From positions 92,631 to 156,630 of the forward strand of contig JAWZDV010000092.1 of NCBI GenBank assembly GCA_034142505.1: a stretch of 64,000 nt of DNA. The letters are read 5' to 3'. The position numbers were made by a program, and so were the translations under genes. This DNA is from Hungatella_A sp034142505 (GTDB taxonomy: Bacteria > Bacillota > Clostridia > Lachnospirales > Lachnospiraceae). The notes under the pieces are model-generated. The model searched no databases. It saw only the letters and a list, made by a program, of their open reading frames with translations, and was not told the DNA's origin. Position 1 is the stretch's first letter. Every line of letters starts with the position of its first letter. Below are positions 34,997-43,546 of the stretch, in pieces.

Positions 34997-35034
34997 AAAA
35001 ACAGGTGCCGCCGGATGAAACCCGGCGGCACCTG
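34997..35034 (-). terminator. Intrinsic terminator after small membrane protein gene
   Basis: A perfect 13-bp stem, CAGGTGCCGCCGG (35002-35014) with CCGGCGGCACCTG (35022-35034), followed on the minus strand by five U residues (34997-35001). Confidence 0.92.
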
Positions 35035-35062
35035 CCTGCATCTGCGTATTCTTTTGTTCCCC

Positions 35063-35392
35063 CTACTTCAGTTCCCCCCAGCTTTTCCGCAAAAAGGCAT
35101 AGGTCACTCCCGGAATCAGTGCAGCTCCGATTAACGACATCACAACCGCCGCCACCATTGTGCTCTGTCCGATCACGCCCTGGTAAACGCCGTTTAGAAA
35201 TGACAGCACCGCGCACACGCACATCAGGAGGAAGCCCCACTTCTTCTGTGTGAAAAGCAATACGACAAGACCGGCCAGCGCAGCCACTGCAATCACTACC
35301 GAGATCCAGCGTCCCGACACTCCGTTCATCATTGTTGTCAGCACGCTCAAAACCAGCGCGCACCAAAGCCAGATTTTTGTTCCCTTTGTCAT
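35063..35392 (-). CDS. Small four-span membrane protein of unknown function
   Basis: I do not recognise the family. The 109-residue product is almost entirely hydrophobic, with about four membrane segments ('IWLWCALVLSVLTTMMNGV', 'WISVVIAVAALAGLVVLLF', 'FLLMCVCAVLSFLNGVYQG', 'MVAAVVMSLIGAALIPGVTY'). The start ATG at 35392 has AAGGAGGTC at a good distance; a longer frame upstream has no site and runs into the OYE gene. It is 19 bp downstream of the oxidoreductase gene and followed by a strong terminator, so it is probably the last gene of a MarR-regulated unit. Confidence 0.7.
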   Translation of the reverse strand: MTKGTKIWLWCALVLSVLTTMMNGVSGRWISVVIAVAALAGLVVLLFTQKKWGFLLMCVCAVLSFLNGVYQGVIGQSTMVAAVVMSLIGAALIPGVTYAFLRKSWGELK

Positions 35393-35411
35393 AAGATGAC
35401 CTCCTTTTATT

Positions 35412-36515
35412 TTAATTCTCATTATCGTAGATACAGTGAACGCCCTTATGCTGCTGAATACCGCCAAGACATTTCCGGTTGCAGCGCACACAGTGGTGAA
35501 TGGCCCCTTTTTCTCCCAGCTGCAGCTTCTTCGGCCAGTCGGCGTCTGCCAGAAGCTGGCGGCTCATGGCGGCGCAGTCGATACGGCCGGAAGCCAGCTG
35601 CTGTTCGATAAAATCCGGGTTGGTCAGACCGCCCACTCCGGTCAGCGGCAGTTTCGTATACTTTCTCACCTCGTCACAATATCTCAGGAAGCAGCCCTCC
35701 TCCTGAAAATACGGGTGGTCTGCCCCCGGAATGGTATCCGTCAGGCTGGCATGATTGGCCAGGGTTACATGAAAGCTGGTCACCCCCACCTCCTCCAGCA
35801 GTGGCACAAATATTGGCAGTTCCTCCAGAAGCACCCCCGCATTCCCATAATGAGGCGATTCCTGCCGCACCGCCAGTTTATAATCGATCGGCATGTCCGG
35901 CAGAAGCTGCCGCACTGCTGCCACCGCCTCTATGGCAAATCTGGCCCGTTTTTTCGGACTGCCGCCGTAGAGATCCGTCCGGCTGTTAAATACCGAAGAA
36001 GAAAAGCTTCCGCACATCCGGTCTCCATGCACCTGAATCATGTCAAAGCCGGCTTTTTTCGCCAGCACTGCAGCCGGACCAAACGAGGCCGCAATGGCGT
36101 CCACCTTTTCTTTCGGCATGTTGGAGATATAGGCCCCCACCTGCCGGTTCAGCAGCGGGCGCAGCTCTTCCATGCTGATTTTCTTCGTTAAAACTCCGGG
36201 AATATATCTGATCATTCCCTTCCAATTGCTGTCGGACTGGTGAAGCTGGGCGCAGGCCAGACAGCCCTCCTTGTGAATCAGTTCACACAGCCGCTCGTAG
36301 TGGGCAAACCCTTTTTTGTGATACAGTGAGTGGGCGCCGTGCTTTGATACCGGCACATCCCCGATCACAATCATGGCGCAGCCGCCGGAAGCGGTCTTTT
36401 TGATCTTCTGTTCCAGCGCTTCCCCGCCAATCCCCAGCGTGGTGGGTGCGAAAATAATCCGGTTTTTCAGCGTCAGCCCGCCAAGATTAACGGGACTGAA
36501 TATCGTTTCGTACAC
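35412..36515 (-). CDS. Old yellow enzyme family flavin oxidoreductase
   Basis: A 367-residue FMN-dependent TIM-barrel reductase of the OYE / 2,4-dienoyl-CoA reductase type ('MYETIFSPVNLGGLTLKNRI', 'CLACAQLHQS', 'GFDMIQVHGDRMCGSFSSS', 'LTGVGGLTNPDF', 'AAMSRQLLADADWPKK'). The C-terminus has CVRCNRKC followed by another Cys, the CX2CX3CX11C pattern that binds a 4Fe-4S cluster in the iron-sulfur OYE members. The FAD/NADH domain found in full-length dienoyl-CoA reductases is absent, so an outside electron donor is needed. GTG 36515 has AGAAGG at eight bases; GTG 36524 is an alternative. It overlaps the marR gene by 29 bp. Electrophile or drug detoxification is likely. Confidence 0.85.
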   Translation of the reverse strand: MYETIFSPVNLGGLTLKNRIIFAPTTLGIGGEALEQKIKKTASGGCAMIVIGDVPVSKHGAHSLYHKKGFAHYERLCELIHKEGCLACAQLHQSDSNWKGMIRYIPGVLTKKISMEELRPLLNRQVGAYISNMPKEKVDAIAASFGPAAVLAKKAGFDMIQVHGDRMCGSFSSSVFNSRTDLYGGSPKKRARFAIEAVAAVRQLLPDMPIDYKLAVRQESPHYGNAGVLLEELPIFVPLLEEVGVTSFHVTLANHASLTDTIPGADHPYFQEEGCFLRYCDEVRKYTKLPLTGVGGLTNPDFIEQQLASGRIDCAAMSRQLLADADWPKKLQLGEKGAIHHCVRCNRKCLGGIQQHKGVHCIYDNEN

Positions 36516-36945
36516 AGGGGACACCTTCTTTCCTGTTCATGCGGAGCGTCTTTTTTAGCAGTGTTAAAAGCTGCTCCTTCTCTTCTGTCGTAAACCCTTC
36601 CAGCACCTCCTGGTCCCACTGGGCAAACAGTTCGTGGCTGAGGGCAAATGCCGCCTCCCCCTTTTCTGTCAGACGCAGGATATGGGCCCGTCTGTCTTCC
36701 GGATTCTGTTCCTGCACCAGGAATCCCCCCTGTTCCAGCTTCACCAATGTTCTGGTTGTATGTCCGATATCCATCCGCAGCGCCTGCACCAAATCCTTCG
36801 GTGCACACCCCGGATGCTTTCCCACATACAGGATAAAATAGAGCTGACCCTGCATCAGCCCGGCCTCCCCGAGCCTCCGGTTACAGTAAGCGGTAAAATC
36901 CTTATTTAATAAGGTTGCAAAAAATGCAAGCGATTGTTGAAACAT
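36487..36945 (-). CDS. MarR family transcriptional regulator
   Basis: A 152-residue MarR-type winged-helix regulator. The fold runs through 'LYFILYVGKHPGCAPKDLVQ', the recognition helix 'RMDIGHTTRTLVKLEQGG' and the wing 'NPEDRRAHILRLTEKG'. MarR proteins usually repress their own operon and respond to phenolic compounds or oxidants. The gene overlaps the OYE gene downstream, and its promoter carries two 17-bp operator-like sites, so autorepression and control of the oxidoreductase are very likely. The inducer is unknown. Confidence 0.92.
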   Translation of the reverse strand: MFQQSLAFFATLLNKDFTAYCNRRLGEAGLMQGQLYFILYVGKHPGCAPKDLVQALRMDIGHTTRTLVKLEQGGFLVQEQNPEDRRAHILRLTEKGEAAFALSHELFAQWDQEVLEGFTTEEKEQLLTLLKKTLRMNRKEGVPCVRNDIQSR

Positions 36946-36958
36946 CTCGATCCCTCCT

Positions 36959-37003
36959 TTAGATGACTAAGTCAAATATATCAGCATTACATGACTTTGT
37001 CAA
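36959..37003 (-). promoter_or_regulatory. marR promoter with two matching operator sites
   Basis: Two 17-bp copies, TTAGATGACTAAGTCAA (36959-36975) and TTACATGACTTTGTCAA (36987-37003), are spaced 28 bp centre to centre. On the minus strand TTGACA (complement of 36998-37003) and TATATT (complement of 36975-36980) form a promoter with a 17-bp spacer, so one copy covers the -35 and the other adjoins the -10. This is strong evidence of autoregulation by the adjacent MarR protein. Confidence 0.82.
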
Positions 37004-37030
37004 CTAAATTGCCAAAAAAAGAAACATGCA

Positions 37031-37059
37031 TTGACTTCTTTTCTATTTTGTTATATATT
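37031..37059 (+). promoter_or_regulatory. Promoter of the metallophosphoesterase lipoprotein gene
   Basis: TTGACT (37031-37036) and TATATT (37054-37059) are 17 bp apart, about 45 bp before the ATG at 37105. Confidence 0.75.
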
Positions 37060-37104
37060 GGTAATAATTACTATTATTGTTTATTTCGCTATAAAGGAGT
37101 CTCC

Positions 37105-38361
37105 ATGAAAATAAGATCACAGTTAACCGCCCTCTCTCTCACCCTGGCTCTGACGGGCTGTGCCGCAGTTTCCCCGGCTCCCGCCGGTATTTCCGCCAGC
37201 GCCGGCACAGGAAGCGGCTCCGCTCCCATCCGTCTTGCCATGGCGACAGATTTACACTTTCAGCCACAGGTTTCCGACGCCGCCAGTTCCCTGGTTCCCC
37301 AGATGAAGTACATCAGCCCGCTGACAGACTGTCTGCTGGATGAGGTAAGCGCCTGGCAGCCGGATGTTCTGCTGCTGTGCGGGGATTTGACCAACAACGG
37401 GCACAAAAGCGAACATGAAGCTTTGATCCGGAAGCTGGATACTGCAAAAAACCAGGGAACCAGAATTCTGGTTCTCCCCGGCAACCATGATTTAAAAGGC
37501 ACCACTGCCGAGGAATTCGCCGAGCTTTATCAGGACTACGGCTACGGGGCCCCTCTCATGCGGGATTCCTCCTCTTTGAGCTATGCCGCAGAAGTGACCG
37601 GACAATTCTGGGTCTTGATGCTGGACACCAATCTTCCCGGCGGCAAAGACGGAATCCAGGACGAGACTCTGGCCTTCGCAGCCCAGGTTTTGACTAAAGC
37701 AGACGAGGCCGGCGCGGATGTGGTTACAGCCAGCCATCACAATCTGCTGGGCCACAGTTCCAGCCAGTACAACAAGCTGTACTCTTTCAAAAACGGGGAC
37801 GCCCTGTTAAACCTGCTGCGGCAGCACCATATTCCCCTCAATATCAGCGGCCATCTCCACAAACAGCACGCGGCCGGAGACATTTCCCATAAGAAGCCCT
37901 TTTATGAAGTGACAGGGGGGATGCTGGCTGATTATCCGAATCTTTATTCCAGGTTCACGGTCACGCCGTCCTCCAAAAGCATCGCTTACCAGTCCCAGCC
38001 CCTCGATGTGGATACCTGGGCCCGGGACCACGGATACGAGGATGACGAACTCCTGCGTTTCTCCGAATATTCCCGGAGCTGTCGTCAAAAGACAGCTTCC
38101 GGCCTGGTGCGGGGTATGCTCTCCTCCATAGGCGTCACCGGAGAGGAACTGTCCACTCTGACAGACTTCTGGACCGACATCTACATGGATGCCTCTGACG
38201 GAACGATCCGGGATACGAAAAAGCGCTATCTCTCCGCCGACGAATACCGCCTGTGGCAGCAATATCAGGATGGTTCCAAATACAGCGAGTGGCTGGACTT
38301 TTTATTGGGACAAAAAGGAGCGGTGGATTCCCACACGCTCCTCATAGAATACGCTCCATAG
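37105..38361 (+). CDS. Metallophosphoesterase lipoprotein
   Basis: A 418-residue lipoprotein (signal with lipobox 'LTGC' near residue 19) carrying a calcineurin-like phosphoesterase domain. The metal ligands are in 'MATDLHFQP', 'LLLCGDLTNNGHKSEHEAL', 'VLPGNHDLKG', 'ASHHNLLGHSS' and 'ISGHLHKQ', in the right order and spacing. It should act outside the cell on phosphoesters, perhaps nucleotides or phosphorylated glycans. The ATG at 37105 has AAAGGAG; an in-frame codon at 36991 is inside the marR operator region and would remove the signal peptide. It is convergent with the sulfatase. The C-terminal 150 residues are helical and unassigned. Confidence 0.9.
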   Translation: MKIRSQLTALSLTLALTGCAAVSPAPAGISASAGTGSGSAPIRLAMATDLHFQPQVSDAASSLVPQMKYISPLTDCLLDEVSAWQPDVLLLCGDLTNNGHKSEHEALIRKLDTAKNQGTRILVLPGNHDLKGTTAEEFAELYQDYGYGAPLMRDSSSLSYAAEVTGQFWVLMLDTNLPGGKDGIQDETLAFAAQVLTKADEAGADVVTASHHNLLGHSSSQYNKLYSFKNGDALLNLLRQHHIPLNISGHLHKQHAAGDISHKKPFYEVTGGMLADYPNLYSRFTVTPSSKSIAYQSQPLDVDTWARDHGYEDDELLRFSEYSRSCRQKTASGLVRGMLSSIGVTGEELSTLTDFWTDIYMDASDGTIRDTKKRYLSADEYRLWQQYQDGSKYSEWLDFLLGQKGAVDSHTLLIEYAP

Positions 38362-38377
38362 CCTGTTTCCAGAACAT

Positions 38378-39820
38378 CTATTGATAGAACACCTGCCGCC
38401 GGTCTGCGTAGATGCCCGGGCGGCATAGCTGTCCGCGGCCCGTCACTCCCTCCCGGGAGGCATCCACCGCCGGGTCAGCGTAGGTGTAAAACCACTGGGT
38501 CAGCCGGGTATACAGGCGGTTGACCAGCATAACCATGTCTTTCTCATCAATCAGATTGTGTTCCTCCCCGGGATCACATTCCAGATGGTACAGCTCATCC
38601 GGCCCGTAGGGAGCCCGGCAGATGTACTTCCATTCCCGGGTTCTGATCATCCGGGTTGGCCCGTATTCGTCATAGATTACCACCTCTCCGCCGTCTTCCT
38701 CCCCGTCTGTGAGAGAGTCTGCAAAGCTTTTACCCGGAAGACCGCCGGGCAGTTCTCTGTGGATTCCCACCATATCCATAAGCGTCTGGAAAAAGTCATA
38801 CTGGCTGCACATCCGGTGGCATACTGCTCCGTCCTTATAGTGTCCGGGCCAGGAAATAATCAGGGGAACCTTTACCGCCGTGTCATACATGTTGAAGGGA
38901 AATGTCCCGTTTCCCTTTCCCCATATGCCATGATGGCCCATATTCATCCCGTTGTCCGCCGTAAAAATGACAATGGTGTCCTTCAAAAGCCCCATATTCT
39001 CCAGCTTTTCCAGCAGACGTCCCACTCCGGCGTCCATGGCGCTGATAGCCGCATAGTAGCCGCGAAGCAGGGATTTTCTCGTCTCCCCTGTTCCGCAGGG
39101 AGCGGTATCGATCTGGTTCGGGTGAATCGGTAAATCCGGGGTGGACGTAAACCCACAGTCCCGGTACAATTCTACATATTCCGCCGGGTGCTGGTCTTCA
39201 TCCCAGGGGGAATGAGGGGCCGTGTAATGAACGCTCAAATAAAAGGGGTTCTCCTGCCCGCCCAGTTCCTCCATCATATCCAGCGCCTGATCCGTGATCA
39301 CGTCAGTGATATAACGAGTTTCAAACCGAATCCGGCCATCTTCCACAACATCCGCCTTATCGTAATAACAGCCGCCCCGTCCGATCGTAAACCACCGGTC
39401 AAAGCCGTGTTGGGGAACCATACTGTCCCCTAAATGCCATTTACCGGAAAGGGCGCAGGTATAGCCGTTTTCCTTCAGCACGTCGGTATAGGTCAGCATC
39501 CCGTCCAGATACTGGATTGGTTTTTCTTCGCAGGCATAGCAGGGATCGTCTTTGAGTTCTCCCAATGCATCCTTGTCCAGATTCCCGCTGCGAAGCCAGT
39601 CCTGCACACCGTGGGCGGATGGAATCCGCCCGGTGAGCAGGCTGGCTCTGGCTGGGGAACAGACCGGAGACGCACAGAAGAAGTTGTCAAACCGGACGCC
39701 GTTTCCGGCCAGACGGTCCAGTACCGGGGTGCGGATGTCCTTGTTGCCGGCGCATCCCATCGCCCAGGCCCCCTGGTCGTCTGTAAGAATAAAGAGAATA
39801 TTCGGTCTCTTCGTTTCCAT
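38378..39820 (-). CDS. Sulfatase (Cys-type arylsulfatase family)
   Basis: A 480-residue sulfatase. The N-terminal 'RPNILFILTDDQGAWAMGC' supplies metal-binding Asp residues, and the signature Cys54-Ser-Pro-Ala-Arg58 in 'ASPVCSPARASLLTGRIPSA' is where Cys is oxidised to formylglycine. 'GKWHLGDS' and 'FTADNGMNMGHHGIWGKG' complete the active site. There is no signal peptide, so it probably removes sulfate from imported oligosaccharides in the cytoplasm. Its maturase (anaerobic sulfatase-maturating enzyme) is not in this window. It lies 17 bp downstream of the solute-binding protein gene in a locus with fucosidase and GH2 genes, suggesting sulfated mucin-like or glycosaminoglycan substrates. Confidence 0.93.
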   Translation of the reverse strand: METKRPNILFILTDDQGAWAMGCAGNKDIRTPVLDRLAGNGVRFDNFFCASPVCSPARASLLTGRIPSAHGVQDWLRSGNLDKDALGELKDDPCYACEEKPIQYLDGMLTYTDVLKENGYTCALSGKWHLGDSMVPQHGFDRWFTIGRGGCYYDKADVVEDGRIRFETRYITDVITDQALDMMEELGGQENPFYLSVHYTAPHSPWDEDQHPAEYVELYRDCGFTSTPDLPIHPNQIDTAPCGTGETRKSLLRGYYAAISAMDAGVGRLLEKLENMGLLKDTIVIFTADNGMNMGHHGIWGKGNGTFPFNMYDTAVKVPLIISWPGHYKDGAVCHRMCSQYDFFQTLMDMVGIHRELPGGLPGKSFADSLTDGEEDGGEVVIYDEYGPTRMIRTREWKYICRAPYGPDELYHLECDPGEEHNLIDEKDMVMLVNRLYTRLTQWFYTYADPAVDASREGVTGRGQLCRPGIYADRRQVFYQ

Positions 39821-39837
39821 GGGTAAACTCCTTTTTT

Positions 39838-41403
39838 CTACTTAGCCAGCTGTGTCTTGATTTCTTCCAGCAGAACATTTACTCCGTTGTCTTCCAGCGC
39901 TTTTAAGAATTTCGGAATGTTAGTTTCCGGATCAACCATGCCGGCTTCCAGGGCCCAGGTATATTCCTCCACCGTACTGGTCACAGCCGCGATTTCAGTC
40001 TCCACCGGTGAGTTGTCAAAGGTAAAGCCACTATGGGGCGCTACAACGACAGAAGCATTATACTCCTTAAACATATCCTCAATATTATCCGGATAGGAGA
40101 TATCCCATTTCTGGTTAAACGGGGTTCCAAATTGCCAGCCATAGGTATAATCATAGCCGTTATCCGCCGGATTCAGGGTTCCACCCATGGTTCTGTCTAC
40201 CTGGTTGTCGCCTACCGCGGTGTAATGCTCGCCCTCAATGCCATGGCGGATCAGGGTTCCCACATATTCATCCGTGTTTAAGAGATTAATGAATTCCAGC
40301 GCCTTCTCCGGATATTTGGATGCGGAGGAGATGGCAAGCAGCCCTCCCATGGCGTTTCTGGTCTCAAACAGCGGATTCATGACCGGAATAAACGCTACTC
40401 CGTGTCCGGTTTTCGCGGCTTCCGCCTCAGCAGCGCCGGGAGCATAGGAGATCACATAGGAAAACAGATTGCCGTTCTTGAAATCATTGTCACGGTTGGC
40501 AGTGTCCTTATCATAGTTCACCGGGTCCTTGGAAAGATATCCATTCTTGTACCAGTCATTGGCCAGCTTGCAGTATTCCATATAGTCCGGAGCCGCGTAC
40601 TGGTTAAATACCTCTTCCTGTCCGGCAAAGTTGTTGTACTCCTTTACAGCAGAAGCGCCGGGGAGCTGTGGGTTGCCGGTTAAGCTCTCGAAAGGAACCA
40701 TAAACTGGTATCTCAGTCCGCTTACGCCGATGACGTTCTTTCCTGCCGCTGTTGATTTCTCCTTTACGGTTTTGAGAACCTCTGTGTAATCCGCCATGGT
40801 CTTTACGGCGGTCAAATCAATACCGTATTCCTTTGCCATATCACTGTTTACAAAGAAACCTGACTGCCATCCCATTTCCTTATAGGAAGGAACGCCGTAA
40901 AGTTTTCCGTTTACTGACGCGGCGTTTAACAGGGCCTCGGGAATGAAGTCGGCAGTTTCCTTGGCATACTGCGGCAGCAGCTCTGTGATATCCAGGAACG
41001 CATCCTTGGCTGCAAACTGCAGATAAGGAGTGGTCCAGTTTGCGGTAAAGCAGATGTCAAAATAATCTCCGGAGTTGATGAGGGTCGGCATTTTCTCTTT
41101 ATAATCGGGATTGGCGATTACCGTGTAATCGATCTCCACGCCGATTTTCTCCCTGGTGTACTCGTTCAGCTTCTCAATTACCTTATCCGTATCCGGAGCC
41201 ACCGGGTTTATGGACATATACCATTTCAGCGTCACGATCTCCTCTGGCGTCTCTGTCTTCTCTTCCTTCGCCGTCGTGGTATCGGCAGCGCCTGCGGCGG
41301 TTGTGGTAGTGTCGGGGGCGCCGGAGCCTCCGGCACAGCCGGCCAGCAGGGAAACGGCCAGAACCGCAGCTAAGCCTGCCTGTAATAATTTCTTTGATCT
41401 CAT
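39838..41403 (-). CDS. Extracellular sugar-binding lipoprotein of second ABC importer
   Basis: A 521-residue lipoprotein with lipobox 'LLAGC' near residue 22, a Thr/Ala-rich linker and a large family 1 solute-binding domain. The ATG at 41403 has GGAGG at eight bases; an earlier codon at 41442 is in frame but without a site. It follows the two permease genes (118-bp gap) and precedes the sulfatase, the reverse of the usual order in the first locus. It is not closely similar to the binding protein at 9423 beyond the fold. Ligand probably a sulfated or fucosylated oligosaccharide, inferred from neighbours. Confidence 0.92.
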   Translation of the reverse strand: MRSKKLLQAGLAAVLAVSLLAGCAGGSGAPDTTTTAAGAADTTTAKEEKTETPEEIVTLKWYMSINPVAPDTDKVIEKLNEYTREKIGVEIDYTVIANPDYKEKMPTLINSGDYFDICFTANWTTPYLQFAAKDAFLDITELLPQYAKETADFIPEALLNAASVNGKLYGVPSYKEMGWQSGFFVNSDMAKEYGIDLTAVKTMADYTEVLKTVKEKSTAAGKNVIGVSGLRYQFMVPFESLTGNPQLPGASAVKEYNNFAGQEEVFNQYAAPDYMEYCKLANDWYKNGYLSKDPVNYDKDTANRDNDFKNGNLFSYVISYAPGAAEAEAAKTGHGVAFIPVMNPLFETRNAMGGLLAISSASKYPEKALEFINLLNTDEYVGTLIRHGIEGEHYTAVGDNQVDRTMGGTLNPADNGYDYTYGWQFGTPFNQKWDISYPDNIEDMFKEYNASVVVAPHSGFTFDNSPVETEIAAVTSTVEEYTWALEAGMVDPETNIPKFLKALEDNGVNVLLEEIKTQLAK

Positions 41404-41521
41404 AATCATTTCCTCCATTTCTTTTTGTAGGTTGTCTCTCACTGCTTCTATATACAGAATGCTCCTCCGCGTCTGCGGATCTCATACACTCTTCTGTATC
41501 GTACCTGTATCTATCTGTATC
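41404..41521. promoter_or_regulatory. Permease/binding-protein spacer with phased CTGTATC repeats
   Basis: Within this 118-bp gap CTGTATC occurs three times (41494-41500, 41505-41511, 41515-41521) at 10-11 bp intervals, about one helical turn. On the minus strand an imperfect hairpin with ACAGAA/TTCTGT and CCGC/GCGG stems follows. No T-run is present, so this is not a standard terminator. It may tune the amount of binding protein relative to the permeases, but that is a guess. Confidence 0.3.
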
Positions 41522-42430
41522 CTACCCCTTCACGCCGCCTACGGTCAGCCCTTTCACAAAGTATTTTTGGAAGAACGGGTAGGCCAGCATAACCGGAAGA
41601 ACAACCAGAACCGTTAGCGCCATCCGGCCGCTGTCCGTGGGAGCGTTCTTTGCCATTTCCGCATATTCCAGCGCGTTGTTGGAAGACTGGGTCAGCGCCT
41701 CTAAGCTGTTTTGCATACTCTGGAGAAGAGTCTGGATGGGATATTTCTTCGTCTCAAATATGTAGAGCATTCCCAGGAACCAGTCGTTCCAGTAGGCAAT
41801 CACCGTAAACAGGCCAATGGTGGCAATCCCCGGTTTGGAGAGCGGAAGCACCACGTTTAAAAATGTCTTAAACTCACCGGCTCCGTCAATATGGGCCGCC
41901 TCGATGATCTCCAGCGGAATGCTTCGAAAGAAGGTCCGCAGCACAATGACATAAAATACGTTCAGCGACATAGGCAGAATCAGCGCCCAGACGGAATCCC
42001 GCAGCCCCAGAAGCTGGGTATTTACCATATAGCTTGGCACCAGGCCGCCGTTAAACAGCATGGTAAACAGCAGAAGAAGCATCAACGGTTTTCCATACCG
42101 GTAATCCGGGCGGGACAGCACATAGGAAAGCATTGCTGTCACCGTAAGGCTGAACAAGGTGCCTGCCACCGTGACAAAGATGGTGATCCCATAGGAGCGG
42201 AATACCTGGTCGCCCAGCTGCAGGAAAAACCGGTACGCGTCAAGGCTGAATTCCGCAGGCAGAAAGGAATATCCTTTCAGATAAATGCTCTGCTCACTGC
42301 TGAAGGAGACCACCACCACAAGGAGGACCGGCATCACGCACAACAGAGCCAGCGCGGCCAGCAGACACAGGAAAATAACATTGGTGCGCCGGCTGATGGA
42401 ATTAAAATTCTTTTCTTTTTTCTTAGCCAT
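41522..42430 (-). CDS. Carbohydrate ABC transporter permease (LplC/AraQ type), second locus
   Basis: A 302-residue permease with six predicted membrane segments and the EAA loop 'EAAHIDGAGEFKTFLNVVLP'. The ATG at 42430 lies behind GGAGG; a codon at 42559 is in frame but inside the preceding permease gene. It pairs with the LplB-type product of the gene 10 bp upstream. As in the first locus, no ATPase gene accompanies it. Confidence 0.92.
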   Translation of the reverse strand: MAKKKEKNFNSISRRTNVIFLCLLAALALLCVMPVLLVVVVSFSSEQSIYLKGYSFLPAEFSLDAYRFFLQLGDQVFRSYGITIFVTVAGTLFSLTVTAMLSYVLSRPDYRYGKPLMLLLLFTMLFNGGLVPSYMVNTQLLGLRDSVWALILPMSLNVFYVIVLRTFFRSIPLEIIEAAHIDGAGEFKTFLNVVLPLSKPGIATIGLFTVIAYWNDWFLGMLYIFETKKYPIQTLLQSMQNSLEALTQSSNNALEYAEMAKNAPTDSGRMALTVLVVLPVMLAYPFFQKYFVKGLTVGGVKG

Positions 42431-42440
42431 GATAACCTCC

Positions 42441-43355
42441 TTAGAATAGCGCACTGTCTTTATCAATCTTGCGCACAACCAGATTCGATGTGAGTACCAG
42501 GATAAAACCGACAAGTGACTGGTATAAGTTAGCCGCCGCCGCCATACCGATATTGCCATTCTCTTTTAGGGAGCGGTAGACGTAGGTATCAATGACATTG
42601 GTCACCGGATACAATGGGCCCGAATTCCGGGGCAGCTGGTAGAAAAGGCCGAAGTCGGCGTAAAAGATTTTTCCCACGGCCAATATTGTAAGAACAATCA
42701 TAATGCCTTTTAAACAGGGCAGCGTAATGTATTTGATCTGCTGCCATTTGGTAGCTCCGTCCATCAGCGCAGCTTCATAGTAATCATCGGAAATCCCCGC
42801 CAGAGAACCTAAATACATGACGGTAGAGTACCCGATTGTCTTCCAGATTTGGAAAATAATCAGGATGAAGGGCCATGCCTCCTTCTGAGAGTACCAGGTG
42901 ATTTCCATCCCCAGCGTCCGGTTGATAAAGCCGTTGTCCACGCTTAACAGGGAGTAGGCGATAAAAGACACCACCACCCAGGAAAGGAAATAGGGGGCCA
43001 TAAAAACCGTCTGGAAGACCTTGGCTGTCTTCTTCTGGTGAATCTCGTTTAGTATAATTGCCAGGGTGACGGCCAGTACCAGATCCAGCACGATAAACAG
43101 CAGATTATAACCCAGCGTGTTTCTGGTGATAATCCAGGCATCCTTGGTTTTGAATAAATACTCAAAGTTCTTAAACCCGTTCCAGGCACTTCCAAAGATT
43201 CCGTCCCGAATGTTATATTTCTTAAACGCCAGAACAATACCGGCCATGGGCAGGTATTTGAACAGAATCATTAAAATCAGGCCAGGAAGAGCCATCAGGG
43301 TAAGCGGCAGGCTCTTCTTAAAATAGAACCAGCGGCTTTTTTTTCTTACTTGCAT
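42441..43355 (-). CDS. Carbohydrate ABC transporter permease (LplB type), second locus
   Basis: A 304-residue permease with six predicted membrane segments, a basic N-terminus (MQVRKKSRWFYFKKSL) and the EAA loop 'EAALMDGATKWQQIKYITLP'. AAGGAGG precedes the ATG. It is the first gene of the minus-strand unit permease-permease-binding protein-sulfatase and is divergent from the YesN/YesM-type genes, which probably control it. Confidence 0.92.
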   Translation of the reverse strand: MQVRKKSRWFYFKKSLPLTLMALPGLILMILFKYLPMAGIVLAFKKYNIRDGIFGSAWNGFKNFEYLFKTKDAWIITRNTLGYNLLFIVLDLVLAVTLAIILNEIHQKKTAKVFQTVFMAPYFLSWVVVSFIAYSLLSVDNGFINRTLGMEITWYSQKEAWPFILIIFQIWKTIGYSTVMYLGSLAGISDDYYEAALMDGATKWQQIKYITLPCLKGIMIVLTILAVGKIFYADFGLFYQLPRNSGPLYPVTNVIDTYVYRSLKENGNIGMAAAANLYQSLVGFILVLTSNLVVRKIDKDSALF

Positions 43356-43398
43356 ACGGCGGCCTCCTTTTTCGAACCAATAAATTTCTGATACTCTT

Positions 43399-43428
43399 AT
43401 TTTATATGATGAGAGAACAGTTCCACAA
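43399..43428 (-). promoter_or_regulatory. Putative promoter of the second importer unit
   Basis: On the minus strand TTGTGG (complement of 43423-43428) and TAAAAT (complement of 43399-43404) are 18 bp apart. The weak -35 fits a promoter that needs activation, for example by the AraC-type response regulator encoded next to it. Confidence 0.45.
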
Positions 43429-43469
43429 TGCGACTTTTTTTTACTTTGGTGGAGATATTTTCCTATCTA

Positions 43470-43498
43470 TTGCGCCCGGCAGGATTTCACTTTATAAT
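43470..43498 (+). promoter_or_regulatory. Promoter of the two-component / glycosidase unit
   Basis: TTGCGC (43470-43475) and TATAAT (43493-43498) are 17 bp apart, about 48 bp before the response-regulator ATG. Confidence 0.65.
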
Positions 43499-43546
43499 TG
43501 TAGCATGAAAATCATGGATAACCATTAAGAAGGAGTCACGGCAGCT

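Noticed and set aside
34926..35366. 146-codon frame on the minus strand overlapping the small membrane protein gene
   Set aside because: It has no ribosome binding site, a composition rich in Arg, Gly and Ser typical of a shadow frame, and runs through the terminator at 34997-35034; the hydrophobic frame at 35063-35392 with AAGGAGG is the real gene.
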